From Geobacter sp. UBA5730 (lineage in GTDB: Bacteria > Desulfobacterota > Desulfuromonadia > Geobacterales > Pseudopelobacteraceae), in NCBI GenBank assembly GCA_002419465.1, contig DIGE01000002.1, forward strand, positions 1 through 64,000: 64,000 bases of DNA. The letters are read 5' to 3'. Below are positions 25,413 through 32,793 of the stretch, one piece after another (the stretch's first letter is position 1; each line of letters starts with the position of its first letter). The position numbers were made by a program, and so were the translations under genes. The notes below the pieces were generated by a model that had not been told where the DNA came from, did no database searches, and saw only the letters and a program-made list of their open reading frames with translations.

Positions 25413-25970
25413 ATGCCCAAAAACGTCCTCACTGACATGAAGGCCCACATGGACAGGACCGTGGAGGACCTGCGCAGAGAGTTCCAGAAAATTCGCACCG
25501 GCCGCGCCAACACAGCCCTGCTGGATGATGTGCGGGTTGAATACTATGACAATCCTGCCCCGCTCTCGCAGGTAGCGAACATGGCGGTCCCCGAGCCCCG
25601 CACCATCACCATCTCCCCCTGGGAGCCCAAGATGATCGGCGCTATCGAAAAGGCGATTCTGAACGCCAACCTCGGACTTACCCCCGGCAACGACGGCAAG
25701 CTGATCCGTCTGACCCTGCCACCACTGACCGAGGAACGTCGCAAAGAGATCGTCAAGAGCTTGAAAAAGCTGGATGAAGATCATAAGGTGGCGGTGCGCA
25801 ACATCCGGCGCAAGGCGATTGATGACCTGAAAAAGCTTGAGAAGGACAAGGCCATCACCGAGGATGATCTTAAAAAATATGAAAAAGAAGTCCAAACCCT
25901 GACGGATTCATTTATCACGCGCCTCGACGAGGTCCTCTCCCACAAGGAGAAGGAGGTCATGGAAGTCTGA
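25413..25970 (+). CDS. frr: Ribosome recycling factor
   Basis: A tRNA-shaped 185-residue protein that splits post-termination ribosomes together with EF-G. Typical motifs are FQKIRTGRANTALLDDVRVEYY near the N-terminus (in part IRTGRAN at about 26-32), NLGLTPGNDGKLIRLTLPPLTEERR (about 90-115) and the long charged helices at the C-terminus. It starts 2 nt after pyrH; AAGGAG overlaps the pyrH end. Confidence 0.98.
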   Translation: MPKNVLTDMKAHMDRTVEDLRREFQKIRTGRANTALLDDVRVEYYDNPAPLSQVANMAVPEPRTITISPWEPKMIGAIEKAILNANLGLTPGNDGKLIRLTLPPLTEERRKEIVKSLKKLDEDHKVAVRNIRRKAIDDLKKLEKDKAITEDDLKKYEKEVQTLTDSFITRLDEVLSHKEKEVMEV

Positions 25971-25971
25971 C

Positions 25972-26736
25972 ATGCTGGAACTCGATCCGACAAAACTGCC
26001 CAATCATCTGGCGATCATCATGGATGGCAACGGTCGTTGGGCGCAACAGCGGATGCTCAAACGGATTGTGGGCCACCAGCGCGGCGTGGAGACGGTGCGA
26101 ATGGTGGTGGAACAGGCCTCCCTGCTAGGAATTCGCTATCTGACCCTGTTTGCCTTCTCGTCGGAAAACTGGTCCCGCCCCAAAACCGAGGTACGGGCAC
26201 TGATGGGCCTGCTAAAAAGGTTCGTGCGTAGTGAGACCTCCCGGATGATGAAGCACAATATCCGCTTCAACGTGATCGGCAACCGGCTGGAACTACCCGA
26301 AGACATTAATCAGTCTCTGGATGAAGCCCTGACCAAGACAGCCGGCAATAACGGCATGGTATTAACCCTGGCGCTGTCCTATGGCGGCCGGCAGGAGATC
26401 GCCCGGGCAGCCAGCCGGATTGCCCGCGAGGTGGCCCGTGGCACCCTGCACCCCGACCAGGTGAACGACGACCTGCTGGGCAGCTACCTGGATACCGGCA
26501 GTCTGCCTGATCCTGACTTTTTGATCCGTACCAGCGGCGAGATGCGAATCAGCAACTTCCTGCTTTGGCAACTGGCTTATACCGAGCTGTACTTTACCGA
26601 TATCAACTGGCCCGACTTTACCATGATCGAACTGCACCGGGCCCTGGCGGACTTCCAGGCCCGTGAACGCCGTTTCGGCAAAACCAGTGCCCAGATCCGG
26701 CTGACCAAAGGAGCTGACCTATCCAACGCCTGCTGA
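25972..26736 (+). CDS. uppS: Undecaprenyl diphosphate synthase
   Basis: A cis-prenyltransferase of 254 residues making the C55 lipid carrier for peptidoglycan and other wall polymers. IIMDGNGRWAQQR at 15-27 holds the catalytic Asp18, and the conserved TLFAFSSENWSRP (about 61-73) and DFLIRTSGEMRISNFLLWQ (about 182-200) are present. It starts 1 nt after the frr stop. The cdsA reading frame overlaps its last 16 nt if the ATC start is used. Confidence 0.98.
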   Translation: MLELDPTKLPNHLAIIMDGNGRWAQQRMLKRIVGHQRGVETVRMVVEQASLLGIRYLTLFAFSSENWSRPKTEVRALMGLLKRFVRSETSRMMKHNIRFNVIGNRLELPEDINQSLDEALTKTAGNNGMVLTLALSYGGRQEIARAASRIAREVARGTLHPDQVNDDLLGSYLDTGSLPDPDFLIRTSGEMRISNFLLWQLAYTELYFTDINWPDFTMIELHRALADFQARERRFGKTSAQIRLTKGADLSNAC

Positions 26737-27521
26737 CCGCCCTTGTGTTGCTGCCGATCGTCATCCTGACCATCATCAAGGGTTCGCCCTGGCACTTTGC
26801 CCTGTTGCTGGCCCTGTTCACCTTCGTGGGGCTGCTGGAGTTCTTTGCCATGGCCCTGCCGGACCGCAAGGGAGAACTGCTGCCCTTTGCCCTGTACGGT
26901 GCACTGACGCTCTTTGCGCCGCTCCTGTCTGATGGACGGCTGGTTGTCATGCTCTGCGCCGGCTCTTTTTTATTGACTGCCCTGCACTTCCTGTTCAGGC
27001 TGCGGGACCTGCAAACGGTTGCCCGCGACATCTCGCTGGTGGCCACCGCCTACCTGTACATCCCGTTCCTGCTGGTCCATCTGGTGCTGCTGCGCCTGTT
27101 GCCCGACGGCAGCAGCTGGCTACTCTTGATCATGCTGATCGTAATGACCAATGACTCGGCCGCTTACTACATCGGCAGCGCCATCGGCAAACACCGGCTT
27201 TACCCGGCAGTCAGCCCTAAAAAAAGTATTGAAGGCGCTTTGGGAGGACTGCTGGGCAGCCTGGGAGGCACCCTGCTGGCCAAGTTCACCTTCTTCAGCA
27301 GCTTAAGCTATGCCGATGCCGTGCTGGCGGCCTTGCTGATCGGCACCATCGGCCAGCTGGGGGACCTGTTTGAATCGCTGTTGAAGCGCAGTTTCGGTGT
27401 CAAGGATTCCGGCAGCATCCTGCCGGGTCACGGCGGGGTACTGGACCGTCTGGACAGCATCATCTTTGCTGCGCCGGTCACCTACTACTTTGCCATCTAC
27501 CTCTGCGGGAGGTTTGCATGA
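26721..27521 (+). CDS. cdsA: Phosphatidate cytidylyltransferase, apparent ATC start
   Basis: An integral membrane CDP-diacylglycerol synthase making the common phospholipid precursor. The C-terminal family signature is complete: KRSFGVKDSGSILPGHGGVLDRLDS, and several hydrophobic helices precede it. The conserved N-terminus (QRLLTALVLLPIVILTII) reads in frame from an ATC at 26721, which has AAGGAG 8 nt upstream; the frame is closed by TGA at 26715. No ATG, GTG or TTG exists before GTG 26745, which would remove eight conserved residues and has no ribosome-binding site. The ATC start is therefore likely (266 residues); the fallback is GTG 26745 (258 residues). Confidence 0.88.
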   Translation: MQRLLTALVLLPIVILTIIKGSPWHFALLLALFTFVGLLEFFAMALPDRKGELLPFALYGALTLFAPLLSDGRLVVMLCAGSFLLTALHFLFRLRDLQTVARDISLVATAYLYIPFLLVHLVLLRLLPDGSSWLLLIMLIVMTNDSAAYYIGSAIGKHRLYPAVSPKKSIEGALGGLLGSLGGTLLAKFTFFSSLSYADAVLAALLIGTIGQLGDLFESLLKRSFGVKDSGSILPGHGGVLDRLDSIIFAAPVTYYFAIYLCGRFA

Positions 27522-28681
27522 TGAAACAGATCGCCATTCTGGGTTCCACCGGCTCCATCGGGGTCAGTACGCTGGAAATCGTGGCTGCCCATCCGGACAA
27601 GTTTCGGGTTTTGTCCTTAAGCGCCGGGAAAAACCTGGAACTGTGCGCCCGCCAGGTGCGCCAATTCAGACCCAAACTGGTTGCACTGGCAGATACCGCC
27701 GACATTCCCCGTCTGCGCGAGCTGCTGCATGGTCAGGAAGTTGAGATCACCGGCGGCGTGGAAGGGTTATGCGCCGTTGCCACCGCCGATGGCGTTCAAA
27801 TGGTGGTGGCAGCCATTGTGGGAGCAGCAGGCCTGGTGCCGACCGCCGCCGCCATCCGGGCTGGCAAAAATATCGCCCTGGCCAACAAGGAGATACTGGT
27901 GACTGCCGGTCACCTGTTTATGGAGCTGGTGGCGCGGCACAAGGTTAAACTCTACCCGGTGGACAGTGAGCACAGCGCGGTGTTCCAATCCATTGAAGGG
28001 CACCGCAACCAGGATATCACCAAAATCATCCTGACCGCCTCCGGTGGGCCGTTCCGCGAAACGCCGCTTGAGAAACTGAAAACCGTCACCGTGCAAGATG
28101 CCCTGAATCACCCAAACTGGAGCATGGGGCGCAAAATCACGATCGACTCGGCCAGCATGATGAACAAAGGGCTCGAGGTAATCGAAGCCCGCTGGCTGTT
28201 TGACGCGCCAGCCGAAAAAATCAGCGTCAATATTCATCCCCAGAGCATCATCCATTCCATGGTAGAGTATGTTGACGGCTGCGTGATCGCCCAGCTGGGT
28301 ATGCCGGACATGAAGGCCCCCATCGCCTACGCCCTCTCGTACCCGGAACGGGTCAGCACCGGGGTCAAGCCGCTGGATTTGACCAAGCTGGCCGGGCTGA
28401 CCTTCTCCAAGCCTGATCTGGAGCGGTTCCCCTGCCTGGGTTTGGCCTACCGCGCTCTGGGCGAGGGAGAAAGCATGCCGGCGGTGATGAACGCCGCCAA
28501 TGAAATCGCTGTTGAAGCGTTTCTGGAGGGCCGGATCAGCTTCCTGCAGATCGCACGGGTGATCGAACAAACCATGGACAACCATCAGGCCCATCGCCTG
28601 GCTTCCCTCGAAGAGGTCCTCGAAGCCGATAATCGGGGCCGCGATACGGCCCGTTCCATCTGCGCAGCACTCCCAAGGTAA
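27518..28681 (+). CDS. dxr: 1-deoxy-D-xylulose 5-phosphate reductoisomerase
   Basis: The second enzyme of the MEP isoprenoid pathway, 387 residues, converting DXP to MEP with NADPH. GSTGSIGVSTLEIV at about 8-21 is the NADPH-binding loop, ALANKEILVTAG (about 122-133) and DSEHSAVFQ (about 150-158) are metal/substrate segments, and ASGGPFRETP and NWSMGRKITIDSASMMNKGLEVIEA follow. It overlaps cdsA by 4 nt and so couples isoprenoid and lipid-carrier genes. Confidence 0.98.
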   Translation: MMKQIAILGSTGSIGVSTLEIVAAHPDKFRVLSLSAGKNLELCARQVRQFRPKLVALADTADIPRLRELLHGQEVEITGGVEGLCAVATADGVQMVVAAIVGAAGLVPTAAAIRAGKNIALANKEILVTAGHLFMELVARHKVKLYPVDSEHSAVFQSIEGHRNQDITKIILTASGGPFRETPLEKLKTVTVQDALNHPNWSMGRKITIDSASMMNKGLEVIEARWLFDAPAEKISVNIHPQSIIHSMVEYVDGCVIAQLGMPDMKAPIAYALSYPERVSTGVKPLDLTKLAGLTFSKPDLERFPCLGLAYRALGEGESMPAVMNAANEIAVEAFLEGRISFLQIARVIEQTMDNHQAHRLASLEEVLEADNRGRDTARSICAALPR

Positions 28682-28686
28682 CCCTG

Positions 28687-29814
28687 ATGATCCTGCTCTA
28701 TTTTATCCTCGTCCTCGGCATCCTGATCTTCGTCCACGAACTGGGTCATTTCCTGGTGGCCAAGTGGCTCGGCATCCGGGTTGAAAAATTCTCTCTGGGC
28801 TTCGGTCCAAAACTGTTCGGCTGGCACTGGGGCGACACCGAATATCTGCTCTCCGCCTTTCCTTTGGGTGGTTATGTCAAGCTGTTTGGTGAAGGCGGCT
28901 TTGACGAGACCGAGATGATCGAAAATGATTACGAACAGGACCCGGCGGGAATACCTCAGATCCCTGCAGCACAGCTCAGCGACGAGGACCGGGCCCAATC
29001 CTTTGCCCACCGGCCGGTCTGGCAGCGGATGGCAGTGGTGGTCGCCGGTGCTGGCTTCAACATGATCTTCGCCTGGCTGTTGCTGATTCTGCTCTATATG
29101 ACCGGTATGCCGATCATGAAGGCCACCCTGGGAGAGGTGTTCAAGGACAAGCCAGCGGCCCGGGCCGGCCTCCAGGCCGGGGATCTGATCACCGAGGTGA
29201 ACGGTCGCACGGTTCGTCAGTGGGAGGATTTTTCCGCCGAGATGGCCAGGGCCAAGGGCGAGGTTTCACTGACCATTGCGCGCAAGGACCAGCACCAGAC
29301 CCTGCGGATCACGCCTGAACTAAGCGATGCCAAAAGCCTGTTTGGTGAGAGCATCAAAAAACCGATCATCGGGGTCACCCCGGCCTATCAGATTGAGACC
29401 CAACGTTTCGGCGTGATCGAGGCGATCCAGATGGGTAACGCCAAGGCGGTCGAAGTAACCCGGCTGACCGTACTTTCAATGGTCAAGCTGTTTCAGGGAG
29501 TGGTGCCGCTGAAGACCGTGGGTGGACCGCTGATGATCGCCGACATGGCCAACAAGGCAGCCCAATCCGGTGGCGCTACCTTTTTCATGCTGCTGGCGGT
29601 GGTCTCGATCAACCTGGGAGTGCTCAACATGCTGCCGGTACCGGTACTGGACGGCGGGCACCTGATGTTCTACACCATTGAGCTGATCATCAGGCGGCCG
29701 GTGCCGCAAAAGGTGCGGGAATACGCCCAACAGGCCGGCATGGTGTTGTTGATCGGCCTGATGGTGCTGGCCTTCTACAACGATATCATGCGTTACTTCA
29801 TCAGCAAGGCATGA
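28687..29814 (+). CDS. rseP: RseP-type site-2 intramembrane zinc metalloprotease
   Basis: A 375-residue membrane protease. The zinc motif HELGH is at 17-21 in the first membrane helix, and the third ligand Asp is in PVPVLDGGHLMF near the C-terminus (about 316-327). One PDZ domain is visible at about 140-220 (AGLQAGDLITEVNGRTV). E. coli RseP has two PDZ domains and about 450 residues, so this is the shorter one-PDZ form. It performs the second cut of anti-sigma factors or clears signal peptides. It follows dxr by 5 nt and overlaps tsaB by 4 nt. Confidence 0.95.
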   Translation: MILLYFILVLGILIFVHELGHFLVAKWLGIRVEKFSLGFGPKLFGWHWGDTEYLLSAFPLGGYVKLFGEGGFDETEMIENDYEQDPAGIPQIPAAQLSDEDRAQSFAHRPVWQRMAVVVAGAGFNMIFAWLLLILLYMTGMPIMKATLGEVFKDKPAARAGLQAGDLITEVNGRTVRQWEDFSAEMARAKGEVSLTIARKDQHQTLRITPELSDAKSLFGESIKKPIIGVTPAYQIETQRFGVIEAIQMGNAKAVEVTRLTVLSMVKLFQGVVPLKTVGGPLMIADMANKAAQSGGATFFMLLAVVSINLGVLNMLPVPVLDGGHLMFYTIELIIRRPVPQKVREYAQQAGMVLLIGLMVLAFYNDIMRYFISKA

Positions 29815-30500
29815 TCACCCTTTGCCTGGACACCACCACCGGCCCCAGCAGCGTTGCCATCAGCCGGGATGGCCAGGTACTTGCGGAATCCCTGCTGACT
29901 GCCCCGGCTAAACGACAAAGTGCCTGGCTGCTGCCGGAACTGGAACGTCTGTTGACAAGCTGTGTGCTGACAATCGACCAGATCGACCTATTTGCCTGCA
30001 GCATTGGTCCCGGCTCCTTTACCGGCGTCCGCACCGGGGTAGCCACCATCCAGGGGCTTGCCCTGGCGGGAGCCAAACCCTGCATCGGTATTTCCACTCT
30101 GGCACTGCTGGCGGGCAACCTGCCCTACGCCGCCCATCCGGTCTGCCCAATGCTGGATGCCCGCAAGGACGAGGTCTATGCAGGTCTCTACCGGTGCACC
30201 GACCTGCCCGCCCCGTTGATGGAAGACTGCGCCATGACCCCGGCCGCATTACTGAAACTGCTGGACGGCCCCATCATCTTCCTGGGTGACGGTGCGCAAC
30301 GTTATCGCAACCTGATTGCCGAAACACTCGGTTCAAAGGCCCATTTTGCCCCATCAGCCCAGATGGCCCCTCGCGCCTCGCATGGCATCCAGCTGGTCGA
30401 AAACCTGTATCATGCAGGCCGGACAAAGCAACCTGAGCAGCTGTTACCCAACTACCTGCGTCAGTCAGAGGCTGAATTGTCCCGCCAACAAAAGATTTAG
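29811..30500 (+). CDS. tsaB: tRNA t6A synthesis protein TsaB
   Basis: A 229-residue ASKHA-fold protein that partners TsaD and TsaE in forming N6-threonylcarbamoyladenosine at position 37 of ANN-decoding tRNAs. CLDTTTGPSSVAISRDGQVLAE at the N-terminus and GPGSFTGVRTGVATIQGLALA (about 66-86) are typical. The C-terminal PNYLRQSEAEL is the usual ending. It closes the pyrH-tsaB block. Confidence 0.95.
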   Translation: MITLCLDTTTGPSSVAISRDGQVLAESLLTAPAKRQSAWLLPELERLLTSCVLTIDQIDLFACSIGPGSFTGVRTGVATIQGLALAGAKPCIGISTLALLAGNLPYAAHPVCPMLDARKDEVYAGLYRCTDLPAPLMEDCAMTPAALLKLLDGPIIFLGDGAQRYRNLIAETLGSKAHFAPSAQMAPRASHGIQLVENLYHAGRTKQPEQLLPNYLRQSEAELSRQQKI

Positions 30501-30535
30501 CCACACAATATCTTTTTAACACGACTAAAATCAGC

Positions 30536-30563
30536 TTGTAGCACAGCAAAAGACTGCTATACT
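30536..30563 (+). promoter_or_regulatory. Promoter for sucCD
   Basis: TTGTAG (30536-30541) and TATACT (30558-30563) are 16 nt apart and lie 30 nt before sucC. Confidence 0.55.
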
Positions 30564-30592
30564 CACCCCTATCCCACCGGTGAGGTGTAGCC

Positions 30593-31756
30593 ATGAACAT
30601 CCACGAATACCAGGCCAAAGAAATCTTAAACACCTACGGCATCCCGGTACCCCGCAACCGGGTGGCCCTTACCGCCGACCAGGTGGAGCGGGCCGCCAAG
30701 ATGATGGGCGGCCACTGCGTGGTTAAAGCCCAGATCTACGCCGGCGGCCGTGGCAAGGCTGGCGGTGTCAAGGTAGTCCACCATCCCGAACAGGCCGCTG
30801 ACCTTGCCAAGGAACTGTTCGGCAAACGCCTGGTCACCCCCCAGACCGGCCCGGAAGGACTCAAGGTACGCCGAATCCTCGTAGAGGAAGCGGTGGAGAT
30901 CGCCCGCGAATTTTATCTCTCCATCACCCTTGATCGCGAAAGCTCCCGCTACTGCCTGATCGCCTCGGCTGAAGGCGGGGTAGAGATTGAAGAGGTGGCC
31001 AAGAAGTCACCGGAAAAGATTCACGTCCTGCCGATTGACCCGTTCACCGGCCTGCGCACCTACCAGGCCCGCAAGATCGCGCTGGCCCTGGGCCTCTCCG
31101 GCGGTGTCTGTGAGGACTGCGTCGAGCTGGTCCTGAATCTTTACAAGTGCTGTTTGGAAAAGGACTGTTCCCTGGTTGAGATCAACCCGCTGGTGGTGAC
31201 CAGGGCCGGTTGGTTGTTGGCCATGGATGCCAAGTTTTCCTTTGACGATAACGCGGTCTACCGCCACCGGGAATACCCGGATATGGTGGATTACTCGCAG
31301 CTGGACCCGCTGGAGATCACCGCCGGCAAGTACGACCTGGCCTATATCAAACTGGTCGGCAACATCGGTTGCATGGTAAATGGCGCCGGCCTGGCCATGG
31401 CCACCCTGGATGTGCTGAAGGAATTCGGCGGTGAGCCGGCCAACTTCCTGGATGTAGGGGGCGGGGCCACCCGTGAGAAAGTGGCCGAGGCGTTCAAGAT
31501 CATTTTGCAGGACTGCGATGTACAGGCGGTTTTTGTCAACATCTTTGGCGGCATCATGCGCTGCGACGTGATTGCTCAGGGGATCATCGAAGCGGCCAGC
31601 GAGGTGCACTGCGCCCTGCCGATCGTGGTGCGGATGGATGGCAGCAACGTGGAGGACGGCAAAAAACTGCTGCTGGAGTCAGGACTGAACATCCAGATCG
31701 GCGACAACCTGGGTGATGGCGCGCAGAAAATCGTTGCCATGCTGGCCAAGGCGTAA
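30593..31756 (+). CDS. sucC: Succinyl-CoA synthetase beta subunit
   Basis: ADP-forming succinate-CoA ligase beta chain, 387 residues. The ATP-grasp domain opens with MNIHEYQAKEILNTYGIPVPRN and contains VVKAQIYAGGRGKAGGVKVV (about 43-62). The C-terminal flavodoxin-like domain has GNIGCMVNGAGLAMATLD and FLDVGGGATREKVAEAF. It forms a heterotetramer with SucD and gives substrate-level ATP in the citric acid cycle. GAGG lies 8 nt before the ATG. sucD follows by 14 nt. Confidence 0.98.
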   Translation: MNIHEYQAKEILNTYGIPVPRNRVALTADQVERAAKMMGGHCVVKAQIYAGGRGKAGGVKVVHHPEQAADLAKELFGKRLVTPQTGPEGLKVRRILVEEAVEIAREFYLSITLDRESSRYCLIASAEGGVEIEEVAKKSPEKIHVLPIDPFTGLRTYQARKIALALGLSGGVCEDCVELVLNLYKCCLEKDCSLVEINPLVVTRAGWLLAMDAKFSFDDNAVYRHREYPDMVDYSQLDPLEITAGKYDLAYIKLVGNIGCMVNGAGLAMATLDVLKEFGGEPANFLDVGGGATREKVAEAFKIILQDCDVQAVFVNIFGGIMRCDVIAQGIIEAASEVHCALPIVVRMDGSNVEDGKKLLLESGLNIQIGDNLGDGAQKIVAMLAKA

Positions 31757-31770
31757 GGGGGTACGCAACC

Positions 31771-32643
31771 ATGTCCATTCTGATCAATAAGGATTCCAAG
31801 ATACTGGTTCAGGGTATTACCGGCAAGAGCGGGCTGTTCCACACCCAGCAGTGCCGGGCCTACGGCAGCCAGATCGTGGCGGGGGTCACCCCCGGCAAGG
31901 GTGGAGTGCATATTGAAGGAATCCCGGTTTTCAATACCGTGGCCGAGGCGGTGCACTACACCGGCGCCACGGTCTCGATGATCTTTGTCCCGCCGCCCGG
32001 TGCTGCCGACGCCATCCTGGAATCCTGTGAGGCGGGTCTGGAACTGGCGGTCTGTATCACCGAAGGGATTCCGGTGCGGGACATGGTCCTGGCCCGGGCC
32101 ATCCAGGAACGCAGCAAGACCCTGCTGGTGGGACCAAACTGCCCCGGTGTGATCACCCCCGGCCAGTGCAAACTGGGAATCATGCCGGGTTACATTCACA
32201 CCCCCGGCACGGTCGGCGTGGTTTCCCGTTCCGGCACCCTGACCTACGAGGCGGTCAAACAGCTGACCGACATGGGGCTGGGACAATCCACCTGCGTCGG
32301 CATCGGTGGCGATCCGATCATCGGCATGAAGTACATTGACGTGCTGAAACAGTTCAACGAAGACCCCGGCACCGAGGCGGTCTTCATGATTGGTGAGATT
32401 GGCGGCGGGGCCGAAGAAGAGGCTGCCCTCTGGATCAAAGAAAATATGAAAAAACCGGTAGCTGCCTTCATCGCCGGCGTGACTGCACCGACCGGCAAAC
32501 GGATGGGCCACGCCGGCGCAATCATCACCGGCGGCAAAGGCAAGGCCGAGGACAAGATCCGCACCCTGCAGGAGTGCGGAGTGGTGGTCTCCACCTCTCC
32601 CACCCAGATGGGTGATGCCATGGCACAGGCCTTAAAAAAATAA
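31771..32643 (+). CDS. sucD: Succinyl-CoA synthetase alpha subunit
   Basis: The alpha chain, 290 residues. The CoA-binding Rossmann domain carries VQGITGKSGLFHTQQ at about 11-25. The phosphorylated active-site His is in KRMGHAGAIITGGKGKAEDK (about 245-264), and GIGGDPIIG and FMIGEIGGGAEEEAA are conserved. It pairs with sucC upstream. There is no T-tailed hairpin directly after the stop. Confidence 0.98.
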   Translation: MSILINKDSKILVQGITGKSGLFHTQQCRAYGSQIVAGVTPGKGGVHIEGIPVFNTVAEAVHYTGATVSMIFVPPPGAADAILESCEAGLELAVCITEGIPVRDMVLARAIQERSKTLLVGPNCPGVITPGQCKLGIMPGYIHTPGTVGVVSRSGTLTYEAVKQLTDMGLGQSTCVGIGGDPIIGMKYIDVLKQFNEDPGTEAVFMIGEIGGGAEEEAALWIKENMKKPVAAFIAGVTAPTGKRMGHAGAIITGGKGKAEDKIRTLQECGVVVSTSPTQMGDAMAQALKK

Positions 32644-32700
32644 CTCCAATCACTCCGCCGCAGTACGTTCAACCTCGTGTTAACATGGCTTTTAGCGTGA

Positions 32701-32730
32701 TTGACAGGCACGGGCGCACTGGGGCATACT
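32701..32730 (+). promoter_or_regulatory. Promoter for dnaE
   Basis: A perfect TTGACA (32701-32706) and CATACT (32725-32730) are 18 nt apart, 64 nt before the dnaE start. Confidence 0.55.
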
Positions 32731-32745
32731 ACCCGCAAAATTCAC

Positions 32746-32778
32746 CAGAACGGGACCTCATCATGAGTTCCCGTTCTG
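32746..32778 (+). promoter_or_regulatory. Long hairpin in dnaE 5' untranslated region
   Basis: CAGAACGGGA pairs perfectly with TCCCGTTCTG, and the loop contains CTCAT-C-ATGAG, extending the symmetry after one mismatch. It ends 15 nt before the dnaE ATG, downstream of the predicted promoter, and has no T tract, so a leader structure fits better than a terminator for sucCD. Confidence 0.5.
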
Positions 32779-32793
32779 CTTTGGACGGCCTCC

